Position numbers and translations under genes: made by a program. Below, piece after piece: positions 16,506 through 23,882 of a stretch of DNA of 34,744 nt. The notes under the pieces are model-generated. The model was not told the origin of the DNA, made no database searches, and saw nothing but the letters and a program-made list of their open reading frames with translations. The first letter of the stretch is position 1, and every line of letters starts with the position of its first letter. Location: NCBI GenBank assembly GCA_028280665.1, contig JANQLJ010000010.1, positions 1 through 34,744 on the forward strand. The letters run 5' to 3'. The DNA is from Alphaproteobacteria bacterium (GTDB taxonomy: Bacteria; Pseudomonadota; Alphaproteobacteria; JAJFIK01).

Positions 16506-18212
16506 CTAACCCGACTTACTGCCCTCCAAGGAGTCGGCGAGACCCAAAAGCTGGATGAATTCGGCGCGCAGGCCCCGTTCGTCGGTGCCGCGGCCCGTTT
16601 GCGCAAGGGCTTGAATCTCAGTGAGCCCGTAATCCGGCAGGTAAGGATCGTTGCGCAAATATTGGCCGAAGGCGGCAACGGCGGCGGCGAAGCGGGCGTC
16701 ACCGGATGCTTCGACAAGACTGTCGATTGCTTCATCCACGCGAATGGGTCGTTCGATGAGCCGGCTTTCGTCCTCGCCCGGCAGTTTGTACCTCATACGG
16801 AGGAACGCAAGCTCCTCGCCATATGGTGCTTCAGGTTGCGTTTCGCCATAACGCAAGGGCTCGTAGTGACCAGCGTCCGAGCCTACGGGCACGATCTCAT
16901 AGATCGCGGTCACCGTATGGCCCGCGCCGATGTCGCCCGCGTCCACTTCATCGTTGTTGAAGTCTTCGCGGTTCAGCATGCGCGTCTCGTAGCCGATCAG
17001 GCGGTACTCGGCGATGCGGCCCGGATTGAACTCCACCTGAAACTTCACGTCGTTGGCGATGGGGAACAAGGTGCTGCGCATCTCATCCACCAGCACTTTG
17101 CGCGCCTCAGTGAGCCCATCGATATAGGCCGCGTTGCCGTTGCCCGCTTGCGCCAGGCGCTGGGCCATCACATCGTTATAATTGCCCGTGCCGAAGCCTA
17201 GATAAGTGAAATAGATGCCGGTCTCGCGCTTGCGGGAAATGAAATCGCGCATGGCGTCCGGGTCGGCGATGCCCACGTTAAAATCGCCGTCGCTGGCAAG
17301 GATCACCCGGTTGACGCGGGTATTGTCAAACCCGGCCTCGGCAAGATGATAAGCGGTGCGGAGGCCCTCCGCCCCGGCGGTAGAGCCGCCCGCGGTGAGC
17401 CCGTCAATGGCGGCGATAATCTCACCCCGGTCGCGCGCCTCGGTGGGCTGCAACAGAACGCCCGAACGTCCCGCATAGACAACGATCCCGATGCGGTCGT
17501 CGGGGCGCATTTCATTGACCAGCAGGCGGAGCGATTGCTGCACCAGGGGCAGCTTGTCCTGCGCCTGCATGGAGCCGGAGACGTCGATCAGAAAGATCAA
17601 GTTGAGCAGCGGCGGCTCGGCGCCCAAATCGTCAAAGCCGCGAATGCCGATATGCATTAACTGTGTGCTTGCGTTCCATGGCGTGGGCGTAACCCACACC
17701 GTCGGCGCGAAAGGCTGCGCGCGGTCCTCCGGGTACGCATAATCATAAGAGAAATAATTGACGAGCTCTTCGGTGCGCAGGGCGCCGCGTGGGGGAAGCC
17801 GCCCCTCTTCCAACATACGGCGCATGTTGGAATAACTTGCAGTGTCCACATCGGCTGAGAAGGTGGAGACGGGCTGTTCGCCCACCAGCAGAAACCGGCC
17901 GGGCTCCACGTCTTCATAGTTTTCCCGGTCGGGGATGGGGTGGGGCCAGGGCCAGGCTTGCGGGCCTGCGGGCGGTGCGTAATATCCGAGCAGGGCTTGA
18001 TCGGCCACGGATCTTTCCGACCGCGATCCGGTGACGACGAACGTTTCTTCGTCCGGTTGCGCCTCTTGAGCTTGGGCAGTCTCGGTGGTTTCCGGCGGGG
18101 TCTCCGGATCGTCATGGATGCGGGGGTCGACGACGTTGCAGCCGCTCAAAACCAGAAGTCCGATGAATGAAAGTACGATCAGCCAGAGAACGCTGCGCTC
18201 GACGAGGCTCAT
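16506..18212 (-). CDS. VWA-domain lipoprotein (YfbK-like)
   Basis: The 568-residue predicted lipoprotein has a signal peptide ending in lipobox LSGC with Cys25. A Pro/Glu-rich linker follows, then the YfbK-type N-terminal region (STFSADVDTASYSNMRR, about 117-132; LRTEELVNYF), a von Willebrand A domain with a complete MIDAS (DVSGS, 210-214, and the TAGGST loop), and a C-terminal domain like DUF3520 ending in LADSLEGSKSG. YfbK-type proteins are envelope-anchored and their partners are unknown. An oddity is FVVTGSR (about 58-64) in the linker, which resembles the motif at the start of TonB-dependent receptor plugs. The start at 18212 gives the full signal peptide. Confidence 0.88.
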   Translation of the reverse strand: MSLVERSVLWLIVLSFIGLLVLSGCNVVDPRIHDDPETPPETTETAQAQEAQPDEETFVVTGSRSERSVADQALLGYYAPPAGPQAWPWPHPIPDRENYEDVEPGRFLLVGEQPVSTFSADVDTASYSNMRRMLEEGRLPPRGALRTEELVNYFSYDYAYPEDRAQPFAPTVWVTPTPWNASTQLMHIGIRGFDDLGAEPPLLNLIFLIDVSGSMQAQDKLPLVQQSLRLLVNEMRPDDRIGIVVYAGRSGVLLQPTEARDRGEIIAAIDGLTAGGSTAGAEGLRTAYHLAEAGFDNTRVNRVILASDGDFNVGIADPDAMRDFISRKRETGIYFTYLGFGTGNYNDVMAQRLAQAGNGNAAYIDGLTEARKVLVDEMRSTLFPIANDVKFQVEFNPGRIAEYRLIGYETRMLNREDFNNDEVDAGDIGAGHTVTAIYEIVPVGSDAGHYEPLRYGETQPEAPYGEELAFLRMRYKLPGEDESRLIERPIRVDEAIDSLVEASGDARFAAAVAAFGQYLRNDPYLPDYGLTEIQALAQTGRGTDERGLRAEFIQLLGLADSLEGSKSG

Positions 18213-18320
18213 GGGGGTCCCTCCCTTTTTGCGAAGGGCGGAGGGTGCGCGTGGAATGTGCCGCCGCCCGGGCGCGCGGTGGGCGGAAACGGTGTTTCTT
18301 TAGGGCGAGTTTGTGACCGG

Positions 18321-20240
18321 TTAACCGGCCGCCGCGAGCGTCACGAGTAATTGCTTCGCTGCCACCTGATCGCCCTCGGCCACGTGGATCGCTTCAACGG
18401 TCGCATCAGCCATGGCGGTCAGCTCGTGTTCCATTTTCATGGCTTCCAAGGTGACGATGATCGCACCCTTTTGGGCGGTGCCTCCTTCTTCCGCGCGGAT
18501 CGAGACGATCCTCCCCGCCATGGGCGCGCGGATGGCGCCCGCCGCACCCGCCGCGGCCTCGGGCGGGGCGTAGGTCACGTCTTCCATGCTCCACGTGCGC
18601 GCGCCATCGGCAAAGTAAAGATGATCGCCGCTTACGGCAGTGGTGATCACCCGCTCCGCGCCATTTTCCATAACGCGCACGGCCCCCGCGGTTCCGGACA
18701 AGGAAAATGAAAATGCAGCGTCGCCGAGGGTGACGGTCATCTCGCCGAACCGGCCCGTCACGCGCAGGTCATAGGTTTCCTCGCCCAGTGCAAGACGTAA
18801 AGGCACGGACGCCTCCCCCGCCGAGCGCCAGGAAAGACCGCCATCGCGGAACACGATCAGCGCCGCCGCCAGGGCGAGCGCATGAGTACATTCCGCCTCG
18901 TTTGGCGCGGGGGCTCGCCAGCTATCCAAAAAATCCGTGGTGACAGTGCCGTTTGCAAACTCTTCCGATTTCAAAACATCGATCAGGAAATCCCGGTTGG
19001 TGGTGACGCCCAAAATCGCCGCGCCTTCGAGGGCCGCGATCATCCGCGCGCACGCTTCCTCGCGGTTTGCGCCATGGGTAATCAGCTTAGCGAGCATGGG
19101 ATCATAAAAGGCGCTCACCGTGCTGCCCGCTTGGGTGCCCGTGTCGAGCCGCGCGCCTGGGGGAATGTCGAACGCGAGCAGCTCCCCCGTTTGCGGCAGG
19201 AAGCCGTGGGCCGGATCCTCCGCATAAAGACGAACTTCGATGGCATTGCCCTCAGGTTCGGAGTCAAGATCGGACAGCGCTTCACCGCGCGCCACCGCAA
19301 GCTGAAGCGCAACGAGATCATGGCCGGTCACTTCTTCGGTGACCGGGTGTTCCACCTGAAGGCGGGTGTTCATTTCAAGGAAATAGAACTTGCCGTCTTT
19401 ATCGAGCAGGAACTCCACCGTTCCCGCGCCTTCATAATCCACCGCCTTGGCCGCGTTCACCGCGGCAAGACCCATGGCCGCGCGCAAGGCCGGCGTCACG
19501 GCGGGGGAGGGCGCTTCTTCGATGATCTTCTGATGCCGGCGCTGGACCGAGCAATCCCGTTCGCCCAAGTGCACCGTGTTGCCGTGCTTGTCCGCGACGA
19601 CTTGCACTTCCACGTGCCGCGCGCCTTCGATCAGCTTTTCAAGGATGATCGCGTCCGACCCGAAAGCGTTTTTGGCTTCCGACTGCGCGGTGGTCAGCGC
19701 CTCCATGAACGCGGTGTCGGAATAAACCCGCCGCATGCCGCGCCCGCCACCGCCGGCCGCCGCCTTGATCATCAAGGGAAAGCCGATATCGGCCGCCGCC
19801 TTCTGCAACGCCTTGTCCGTTTGTGCCGTGCCTTCATAACCGGGGACCAATGGCACGTCCGCCTTCCCGAGCAACCGCTTGGCGGCGGCCTTGTCGCCCA
19901 TGGCTCTTATGGCATCGGGCGGCGGGCCAACCCAGACAAGCCCCGCCTTGATGACGGCTTCGGCGAACGCCGCGTTCTCGGAAAGAAAGCCGTAGCCCGG
20001 ATGAACCGCTTCCGCGCCCGCGCGCTGCGCCGCGTCAAGAATGGCGTGTGCATTCAAGTAGCTCTCGGCCACCGGCGCGGGGCCGATGCGCACCGCCTCG
20101 TCCGCCTCCGCCACATGCGGCGCGGTTTCGTCCGCATCCGAATAAACCGCGATGACGCGCAAGCCCTCGGCCCGCGCGGTCCGGGCAATGCGGCAGGCAA
20201 TCTCGCCGCGATTGGCGGTGAGGAGGGAGGTGAAGCTCAT
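18321..20240 (-). CDS. Acyl-CoA carboxylase, biotin-carrying alpha subunit
   Basis: This 639-residue biotin carboxylase plus biotin carrier subunit carboxylates its own biotin with bicarbonate and ATP. N-terminal biotin carboxylase motifs are LLTANRGEIACRIART, AVHPGYGFLSENAAFAEA, the Gly-rich ATP loop AAAGGGGRGMRRV and EMNTRLQVEHPVTE. The C-terminal carrier domain has EAMKMEHE with biotinylated Lys602. The size and the adjacent beta subunit fit methylcrotonyl-CoA carboxylase (leucine pathway) or geranyl-CoA carboxylase (acyclic terpenes). It starts 3 bases after the beta-subunit stop, so translation is coupled. No HMG-CoA lyase or isovaleryl-CoA hydratase gene is adjacent to settle the substrate. 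Confidence 0.93.
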   Translation of the reverse strand: MSFTSLLTANRGEIACRIARTARAEGLRVIAVYSDADETAPHVAEADEAVRIGPAPVAESYLNAHAILDAAQRAGAEAVHPGYGFLSENAAFAEAVIKAGLVWVGPPPDAIRAMGDKAAAKRLLGKADVPLVPGYEGTAQTDKALQKAAADIGFPLMIKAAAGGGGRGMRRVYSDTAFMEALTTAQSEAKNAFGSDAIILEKLIEGARHVEVQVVADKHGNTVHLGERDCSVQRRHQKIIEEAPSPAVTPALRAAMGLAAVNAAKAVDYEGAGTVEFLLDKDGKFYFLEMNTRLQVEHPVTEEVTGHDLVALQLAVARGEALSDLDSEPEGNAIEVRLYAEDPAHGFLPQTGELLAFDIPPGARLDTGTQAGSTVSAFYDPMLAKLITHGANREEACARMIAALEGAAILGVTTNRDFLIDVLKSEEFANGTVTTDFLDSWRAPAPNEAECTHALALAAALIVFRDGGLSWRSAGEASVPLRLALGEETYDLRVTGRFGEMTVTLGDAAFSFSLSGTAGAVRVMENGAERVITTAVSGDHLYFADGARTWSMEDVTYAPPEAAAGAAGAIRAPMAGRIVSIRAEEGGTAQKGAIIVTLEAMKMEHELTAMADATVEAIHVAEGDQVAAKQLLVTLAAAG

Positions 20241-20243
20241 CGC

Positions 20244-21863
20244 CTACCCCCTCGCCACCGCGAACGTGGACGGGCGGAGCTTGCGATATTCCGCCTCCTG
20301 ACAAATGGAAAGGCACATGGCGACGACCTTACGAGTGTCCCGCGGGTCGATAATGTCGTCATCCCACAGCCGCGCCGTGGCGAACAGCGCGCGGCTTTCC
20401 GCATCATAAGTTTCAACAACCTGCTGGAACATGGCATCGAGCGCCTTTTGATCGGGCTCCTGGCCCCGCCGCTTGGCGCCGCTCTCGGCCACAATGCGCA
20501 TGACCGTGGCGGCCTGTTCGCCGCCCATCACGGCAATGCGGTTGTTGGGCCAAGCGAAAATAAAATCAGGATCATACGCGCGCCCGCACATGCCGTAATT
20601 GCCCGCGCCGAACGACGCGCCGATGTGCAGGGTGATTTTGGGCACGCTCGCGTTGGTCACCGCCTGGATCATCTTGCTGCCATGCTTGACGATGCCGCGG
20701 GTTTCCGCGTCCTTGCCCACGATGTAGCCGGTGGTGTTCTGCAGGAACAAAAGCGGCGTTCCCGACTGATTGCAGCTTTGGATGAACTGCGCGGCCTTGA
20801 CCGAGCCGTCCGGGCAGATGGGCCCGTTATTGCCGATAATTCCGATGCGGATGCCTTCGACGCCCGCAAACCCGCAAACCGTATGCGCGCCATAGTCCGC
20901 CTTGTAATCAAGAAAGACCGAGCCATCGGCAATGCGCGCGATCACTTCGCGCACGTCATAAGGCTTGCGGTAATCGGTGGGAACGATCGAAAGAATCTCT
21001 TCCGCGTCATAAAGCGGCTCGTCAAAGGCCGCGCGTTCGGGCCGCACCAGCCGGCCGTTCCAGTTAAGGTTCGCCATCAACTCGCGCGCCTGGCGGATGG
21101 CGTCGCGGTCGTCTTCCGCCATGTATTCGCCAAGCCCCGTGACGGTACTGTGCATCTCCGCACCGCCAAGCTCTTCGTCGGTGGCTTCCTCGCCCGTGGC
21201 GGCTTTGACCAGCGGCGGGCCGCCCAGAAAGATCTTCGTGCGCCCGCGCACCACGATGACATAGTCCGACATGCCGGGCTGGTACGCGCCCCCCGCAGTG
21301 GATGATCCGTGTACGACGGAAATGACGGGAATGCCCGCGGCGCTTAACTTCGCTTCGTTGGCAAAGCTCCGCCCGCCGGGGATGAAAAGCTCGGCCTGGC
21401 GGAAGAGGTTCGCGCCCGCGCTTTCCACAAGTTGGACGTAAGGGAGTTTTTGTTTAAGCGCGATCTCCTGGCACCTGAGCCCGCGATGCATGCCCATGGG
21501 CGTCGCCGCGCCGCCCTTAATACCGCTGTCGGAAACGCCGATCATGGCGCGCACGCCCGCGATGGTGCCGATGCCGGCAATGCCGCCGCCCCCGCTGGCG
21601 TTTTCGGCGCCGTCATCGTCGTGCATGTTAAGCCCGCAGAGCGATGAGATCTGCAGGAACGGCGCGCCCCGGTCGAGCAAGAGATCGAGCCGGTCGCGGG
21701 GGAGAAGCTGGCCGCGTGCCTCGAACTTTGGCCGCGCGCGCTCGGAATTTGCCCGCACCTTGGCCTCGAGCCCGCGCACCTCGGCGAGGAGGGCGAGATG
21801 GTCCTCGCGGTTCTGCCGGGCGGCGGCGGAGGTGAGGTCGGCGGCGGATTCAAAAACCGGCAT
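20244..21863 (-). CDS. Acyl-CoA carboxylase, carboxyltransferase beta subunit (MCC/GCC class)
   Basis: The 539-residue carboxyltransferase moves CO2 from biotin to an acyl-CoA. Features include LLPRDRLDLLLDRGAPFLQI, the oxyanion-forming VHGSSTAGGAYQPGMSDY and the second crotonase-fold half with HIGASFGAGNYGMCGRAY and FAWPNNRIAVMGGEQAA. The Gly-Ala-Gly-Asn-Tyr-Gly-Met-Cys-Gly-Arg segment is typical of the methylcrotonyl/geranyl group rather than propionyl-CoA carboxylase. The ATG at 21863 gives a normal N-terminus; the open frame to 22022 adds Pro-rich sequence and is rejected. It lies downstream of the TetR gene on the same strand and directly upstream of the alpha subunit. Confidence 0.93.
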   Translation of the reverse strand: MPVFESAADLTSAAARQNREDHLALLAEVRGLEAKVRANSERARPKFEARGQLLPRDRLDLLLDRGAPFLQISSLCGLNMHDDDGAENASGGGGIAGIGTIAGVRAMIGVSDSGIKGGAATPMGMHRGLRCQEIALKQKLPYVQLVESAGANLFRQAELFIPGGRSFANEAKLSAAGIPVISVVHGSSTAGGAYQPGMSDYVIVVRGRTKIFLGGPPLVKAATGEEATDEELGGAEMHSTVTGLGEYMAEDDRDAIRQARELMANLNWNGRLVRPERAAFDEPLYDAEEILSIVPTDYRKPYDVREVIARIADGSVFLDYKADYGAHTVCGFAGVEGIRIGIIGNNGPICPDGSVKAAQFIQSCNQSGTPLLFLQNTTGYIVGKDAETRGIVKHGSKMIQAVTNASVPKITLHIGASFGAGNYGMCGRAYDPDFIFAWPNNRIAVMGGEQAATVMRIVAESGAKRRGQEPDQKALDAMFQQVVETYDAESRALFATARLWDDDIIDPRDTRKVVAMCLSICQEAEYRKLRPSTFAVARG

Positions 21864-21930
21864 GGGCGCTTCCCTGGGGGCCGTGGGCGGGGGGACGAGA
21901 CTAGCCCCCGGGGATACCCCATAAAAGGGT

Positions 21931-22509
21931 TTACGCTGCGTCAGTTTCCCCTTCGGGGGGCAGAAGATAATCCACCGCCTGGCGGCCGGCCTTGAGAATG
22001 CGAGTCGATAGCATGGGATCATCCACCGCGCGGGCGATTTGCACCGTGCCCGCCATCTGCGCGGCGAGGGCGATGGCGTCTTCGGAGATGGACCCGCTCT
22101 GATTGCCGAGGTAACTGTCGATTCGCCCCACGAGGGTCCTAAAAAAGGCGGTATAGGCGGCGCGGACCTCGGGCCCTTCGCGTGCGGCGGCCTGGGTCAG
22201 GGCCGCTGCCGCACAACCCTCGCTTGGGCTGTCCCGGTGGAGAGCTGAAACGTAAGCATCCGCGAAAATGCCAAGCTCATCGAGATCTACCCCCAGGGGT
22301 TGCGGGGCGGGCGCTTCTTCGAGGAGCGCCTGGGCGATGAGATCGGCCTTCGATTTGAAGTGGGCGTAGAAGCCCCCGCGGGTGAGGCCCGCCTCGGCCA
22401 TCACCTCGTCGATGGAAACAGCCTCGAACCCGCGCTCCTTAAAAAGCCTCATGGCCGCCCGGATGACCTTCTCGCGCGACTTTTTCTTCTGATCGGGGGC
22501 GTAGGGCAT
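21931..22509 (-). CDS. TetR-family repressor of the carboxylase operon
   Basis: The 192-residue regulator has an N-terminal TetR HTH (AAMRLFKERGFEAVSIDEVM then AGLTRGGFYAHFKSKADLI, about 18-58) and a C-terminal ligand domain of the TetR_C group with EGCAAAALTQAAAREGPEVR. It is the first gene of a same-strand run with the carboxylase subunits, 67 bases before the beta subunit. Two operator-like palindromes lie at 22545-22581 just upstream, so autoregulation of the whole operon is likely. The ligand is probably an acyl-CoA or terpenoid intermediate, which is inference. Confidence 0.9.
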   Translation of the reverse strand: MPYAPDQKKKSREKVIRAAMRLFKERGFEAVSIDEVMAEAGLTRGGFYAHFKSKADLIAQALLEEAPAPQPLGVDLDELGIFADAYVSALHRDSPSEGCAAAALTQAAAREGPEVRAAYTAFFRTLVGRIDSYLGNQSGSISEDAIALAAQMAGTVQIARAVDDPMLSTRILKAGRQAVDYLLPPEGETDAA

Positions 22510-22544
22510 TGCTTTGCTTGACTTTTTTCGTTTGAACCATCTAT

Positions 22545-22581
22545 ATGATTCGTATCATTTCTAATTATGTTAATCAACATA
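22545..22581. promoter_or_regulatory. Paired TetR operator-like palindromes
   Basis: ATGATTCGTATCAT (22545-22558) and TATGTTAATCAACATA (22566-22581) share the pattern ATGnT-N4-AnCAT. Their centres are 22 bp apart, two helical turns, so dimers would bind the same DNA face. They lie 36-72 bases upstream of the TetR start. A minus-strand -35-like TTGATT (22577-22572) and -10-like TACGAA (22554-22549) with 17-bp spacing fall inside them. Confidence 0.6.
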
Positions 22582-22600
22582 TTTATCTAACGAAAAGAAA

Positions 22601-22693
22601 ATGGCCCGCCGAAACCTCAAGGGTTTCAAGCGCTTCTCGTGGCCCCTGGACAAAGACCGCCCGGCGCACTTTTTGGTAGTTTTGCGGGGATAA
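22601..22693 (+). CDS. Possible 30-residue basic small protein
   Basis: A short ORF runs divergently from the TetR gene, starting 20 bases after the second operator-like palindrome. The product begins MARRNLKGFKRFSWPLDKD and ends in a short hydrophobic stretch (FLVVL). It is basic at the N-terminus. Only a weak purine-rich site (GAAAAGAAA) precedes the ATG. It could be a TetR-controlled small protein, a truncated gene start or chance. No homologue recognised. Confidence 0.22.
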   Translation: MARRNLKGFKRFSWPLDKDRPAHFLVVLRG

Positions 22694-22786
22694 TCGTTAA
22701 CCATAAGCCATTTTGGCATCCGGAGTGATTCGGTGAGAGCTAACTATTTGAAAACCATAAGTTCCGCATGACGTACTTGAATCTAA

Positions 22787-22802
22787 TATGATAATTATCA
22801 TA
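22787..22802. promoter_or_regulatory. Third TetR operator-like palindrome
   Basis: TATGATAATTATCATA is a perfect 16-bp palindrome. Its core ATGAT-AATT-ATCAT has the same arms and spacing as the site at 22545-22558, so it may bind the same regulator. A TTGAAT hexamer lies just upstream (22777-22782) and TATAAA just downstream (22806-22811). No clear gene follows on either strand. Confidence 0.45.
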
Positions 22803-23211
22803 CGTATAAATTGGCGGAAATCGGCATGTTTGGGTTGAAAAACTCTGGACCGGCTCCCGCGGGCGCGAGATATCTTCCGGCTCATTTTTGTCCTCTCGGC
22901 CCGCGTCCGGGGGCACCGGTGGGTCCCCCCGGGCGGCGACCCAGCCCGGCCTGGTCTTTTTAGGAGGGGGTGTCTTCGCAGCTGCGGGAGCTGGGCCGCC
23001 GAGGACATGGTTAAGATTGGCAGCACCCTTACTGAGTGTGTTGGGGCCTGGCAAGTTTTGCTGCCATGCCCGCGGAAGGAGAATTTGCGCGGGGGGCGTC
23101 TTTCATTAATAGGCATGGTTAACGAACCATTGCTTAGTTATGACCAGTCCATTGCTGATTCATGGTCCGGCCCGTCGCCTCCGCCCAAAAAGACGGGGAG
23201 ATTATGGTGCG

Positions 23212-23372
23212 ATGCACATAATGGTACCCTTTTCGGATGGCGGCTGGCTTGTGTTGGAAGGGTTTCACACGGGCAATTGGGACCTCGCAAACACCGCGAC
23301 GGTTGATCCGCGGCATTACCGAAATTTACGAGACCTACTTGTAGATAAGGACGGGTTTGGCGGGAGGGCCCC
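23212..23372 (+). other. Protein-like open frame, possibly a decayed gene start
   Basis: From the ATG at 23212 the frame reads MHIMVPFSDGGWLVLEGFHT and continues with a plausible composition to about residue 50 (DLLVDKDGFGG). It then becomes Cys/Trp-rich and runs without a stop through the palindromic repeats to 23766. The believable part ends where the next small ORF begins in another frame. This looks like a gene whose 3' end was lost or frameshifted. A GGGGAG lies at 23195-23200. No family recognised. Confidence 0.25.
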
Positions 23373-23531
23373 ATGGGCAGCTACGGCTTTGTTCTGTTTT
23401 TGTTACCGTTTGTCATCACCTTGGTACTGGGGCACCTGCTGTTACGGGTGGGCAACTTGCTGCCCACCCACGGACCAGCAATCACCCAACTCCGTATGTT
23501 CTGCCCCCGCTTTCGCGGGGGTAAACCTTGA
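23373..23531 (+). CDS. Possible 52-residue single-pass membrane protein
   Basis: The ATG at 23373 is preceded by GGGAGG with a good spacing. The product has one strong membrane helix (FVLFLLPFVITLVLGHLLL, about 6-24) and then a short cytoplasmic or periplasmic tail. Its last nine codons (CPRFRGGKP) are encoded by a GC hairpin (23504-23521) at the edge of the repeat cluster. The present C-terminus may therefore come from a repeat insertion. No homologue recognised. Confidence 0.35.
   Translation: MGSYGFVLFLLPFVITLVLGHLLLRVGNLLPTHGPAITQLRMFCPRFRGGKP
23504..23521. repeat. GC hairpin at the left edge of the repeat cluster
   Basis: CCCCCGC-TTTC-GCGGGGG is a perfect 7-bp stem with a four-base loop. 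The CCCCGC/GCGGGG arm with a TTTC or GAAA loop is frequent in dispersed GTCAT-type palindromes of proteobacteria, so it may be a leftover arm of a further copy. Confidence 0.6.
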
Positions 23532-23539
23532 CCAGAGCA

Positions 23540-23667
23540 TCCGGCTCCCGTTGCAACAGTTAGCAGAGCCCGGAATCTCGCGCGGCGAGCCCGGGAGCAA
23601 GATTCCAGGTCTAACCTGTCGCGGCGGATGCGTACCGCATCCGGCTCCACGTAACGCCCGGAATGAC
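23540..23667. repeat. Four-arm palindromic element, copy B (left end decayed)
   Basis: Arm 1 is TCCGG (23540-23544)/CCGGA (23570-23574), arm 2 ATCT (23575-23578)/AGAT (23600-23603), and arm 3 TCCAGG (23604-23609) with the CCCGGA ending at 23662. ATGAC (23663-23667) closes the right side. No matching GTCAT is seen on the left. The right half shares GGTCTAAC and TAACGCCCGGAATGAC with copy A. The internal hairpin differs in sequence: CGGATGCG (23625-23632)/CGCATCCG (23636-23643), in the place of copy A's CCAAGGA/TCCTTGG. Confidence 0.75.
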
Positions 23668-23679
23668 ATTTTGTTTTTT

Positions 23680-23826
23680 GTATCCTCTGGCAAGCGAAGC
23701 GCGACCAGAGGATCTGGCTGCGATGCATCTTTCCTCAAAGGAAGACGTTTTCCTCCAAAGGCGTGACTGATTCAGCCAGGCCCTCTGGTCCTTCTTGCGC
23801 CATGGCGCAAACCGGCCAGAGGGTAC
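23680..23826. repeat. Four-arm palindromic element, copy C
   Basis: Closing GTA (23680-23682)/TAC (23824-23826). Arm 1 is CCTCTGG (23684-23690)/CCAGAGG (23705-23711), arm 2 CTGGCT (23714-23719)/AGCCAG (23774-23779), and arm 3 CCCTCTGG (23781-23788)/CCAGAGGG (23816-23823). The tip of arm 3 is a perfect 16-bp palindrome TTGCGCCATGGCGCAA (23795-23810). The arm 1 segment 23684-23715 matches copy D 23888-23919 with one substitution in 32 bases. Confidence 0.75.
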
Positions 23827-23882
23827 GATTCATTTTTTGATCAAACACAACATCCAGTCCCATGGGCGAGGCGCCCTCATCC

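Noticed and set aside
18882-21305. 807-residue open frame antisense to both carboxylase subunits
   Set aside because: It lies opposite two certain genes, spans their junction, and its product is His/Arg-rich without any recognisable domain. It is a by-product of high-GC codon use.
22826-22963. 45-codon ORF after the third palindrome
   Set aside because: Mostly Pro/Gly/Arg from a GC-rich stretch with CCCGGG-type runs; no protein-like features.
22806-23110. Structured non-coding RNA (tmRNA, RNase P, 6S or SRP)
   Set aside because: None of the conserved sequence blocks of these RNAs could be found on either strand.
22697-23116. Long minus-strand frames (140 and 104 residues) in the TetR-DUF427 gap
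   Set aside because: Overlapping frames in two phases with low-complexity Pro/Arg content and no domain; probably non-coding.
23373-23766. Read-through of the 23140-23766 plus-strand frame
   Set aside because: After about 23370 it becomes Cys/Trp-rich and passes through palindromic repeats, so it is not a real coding extension.
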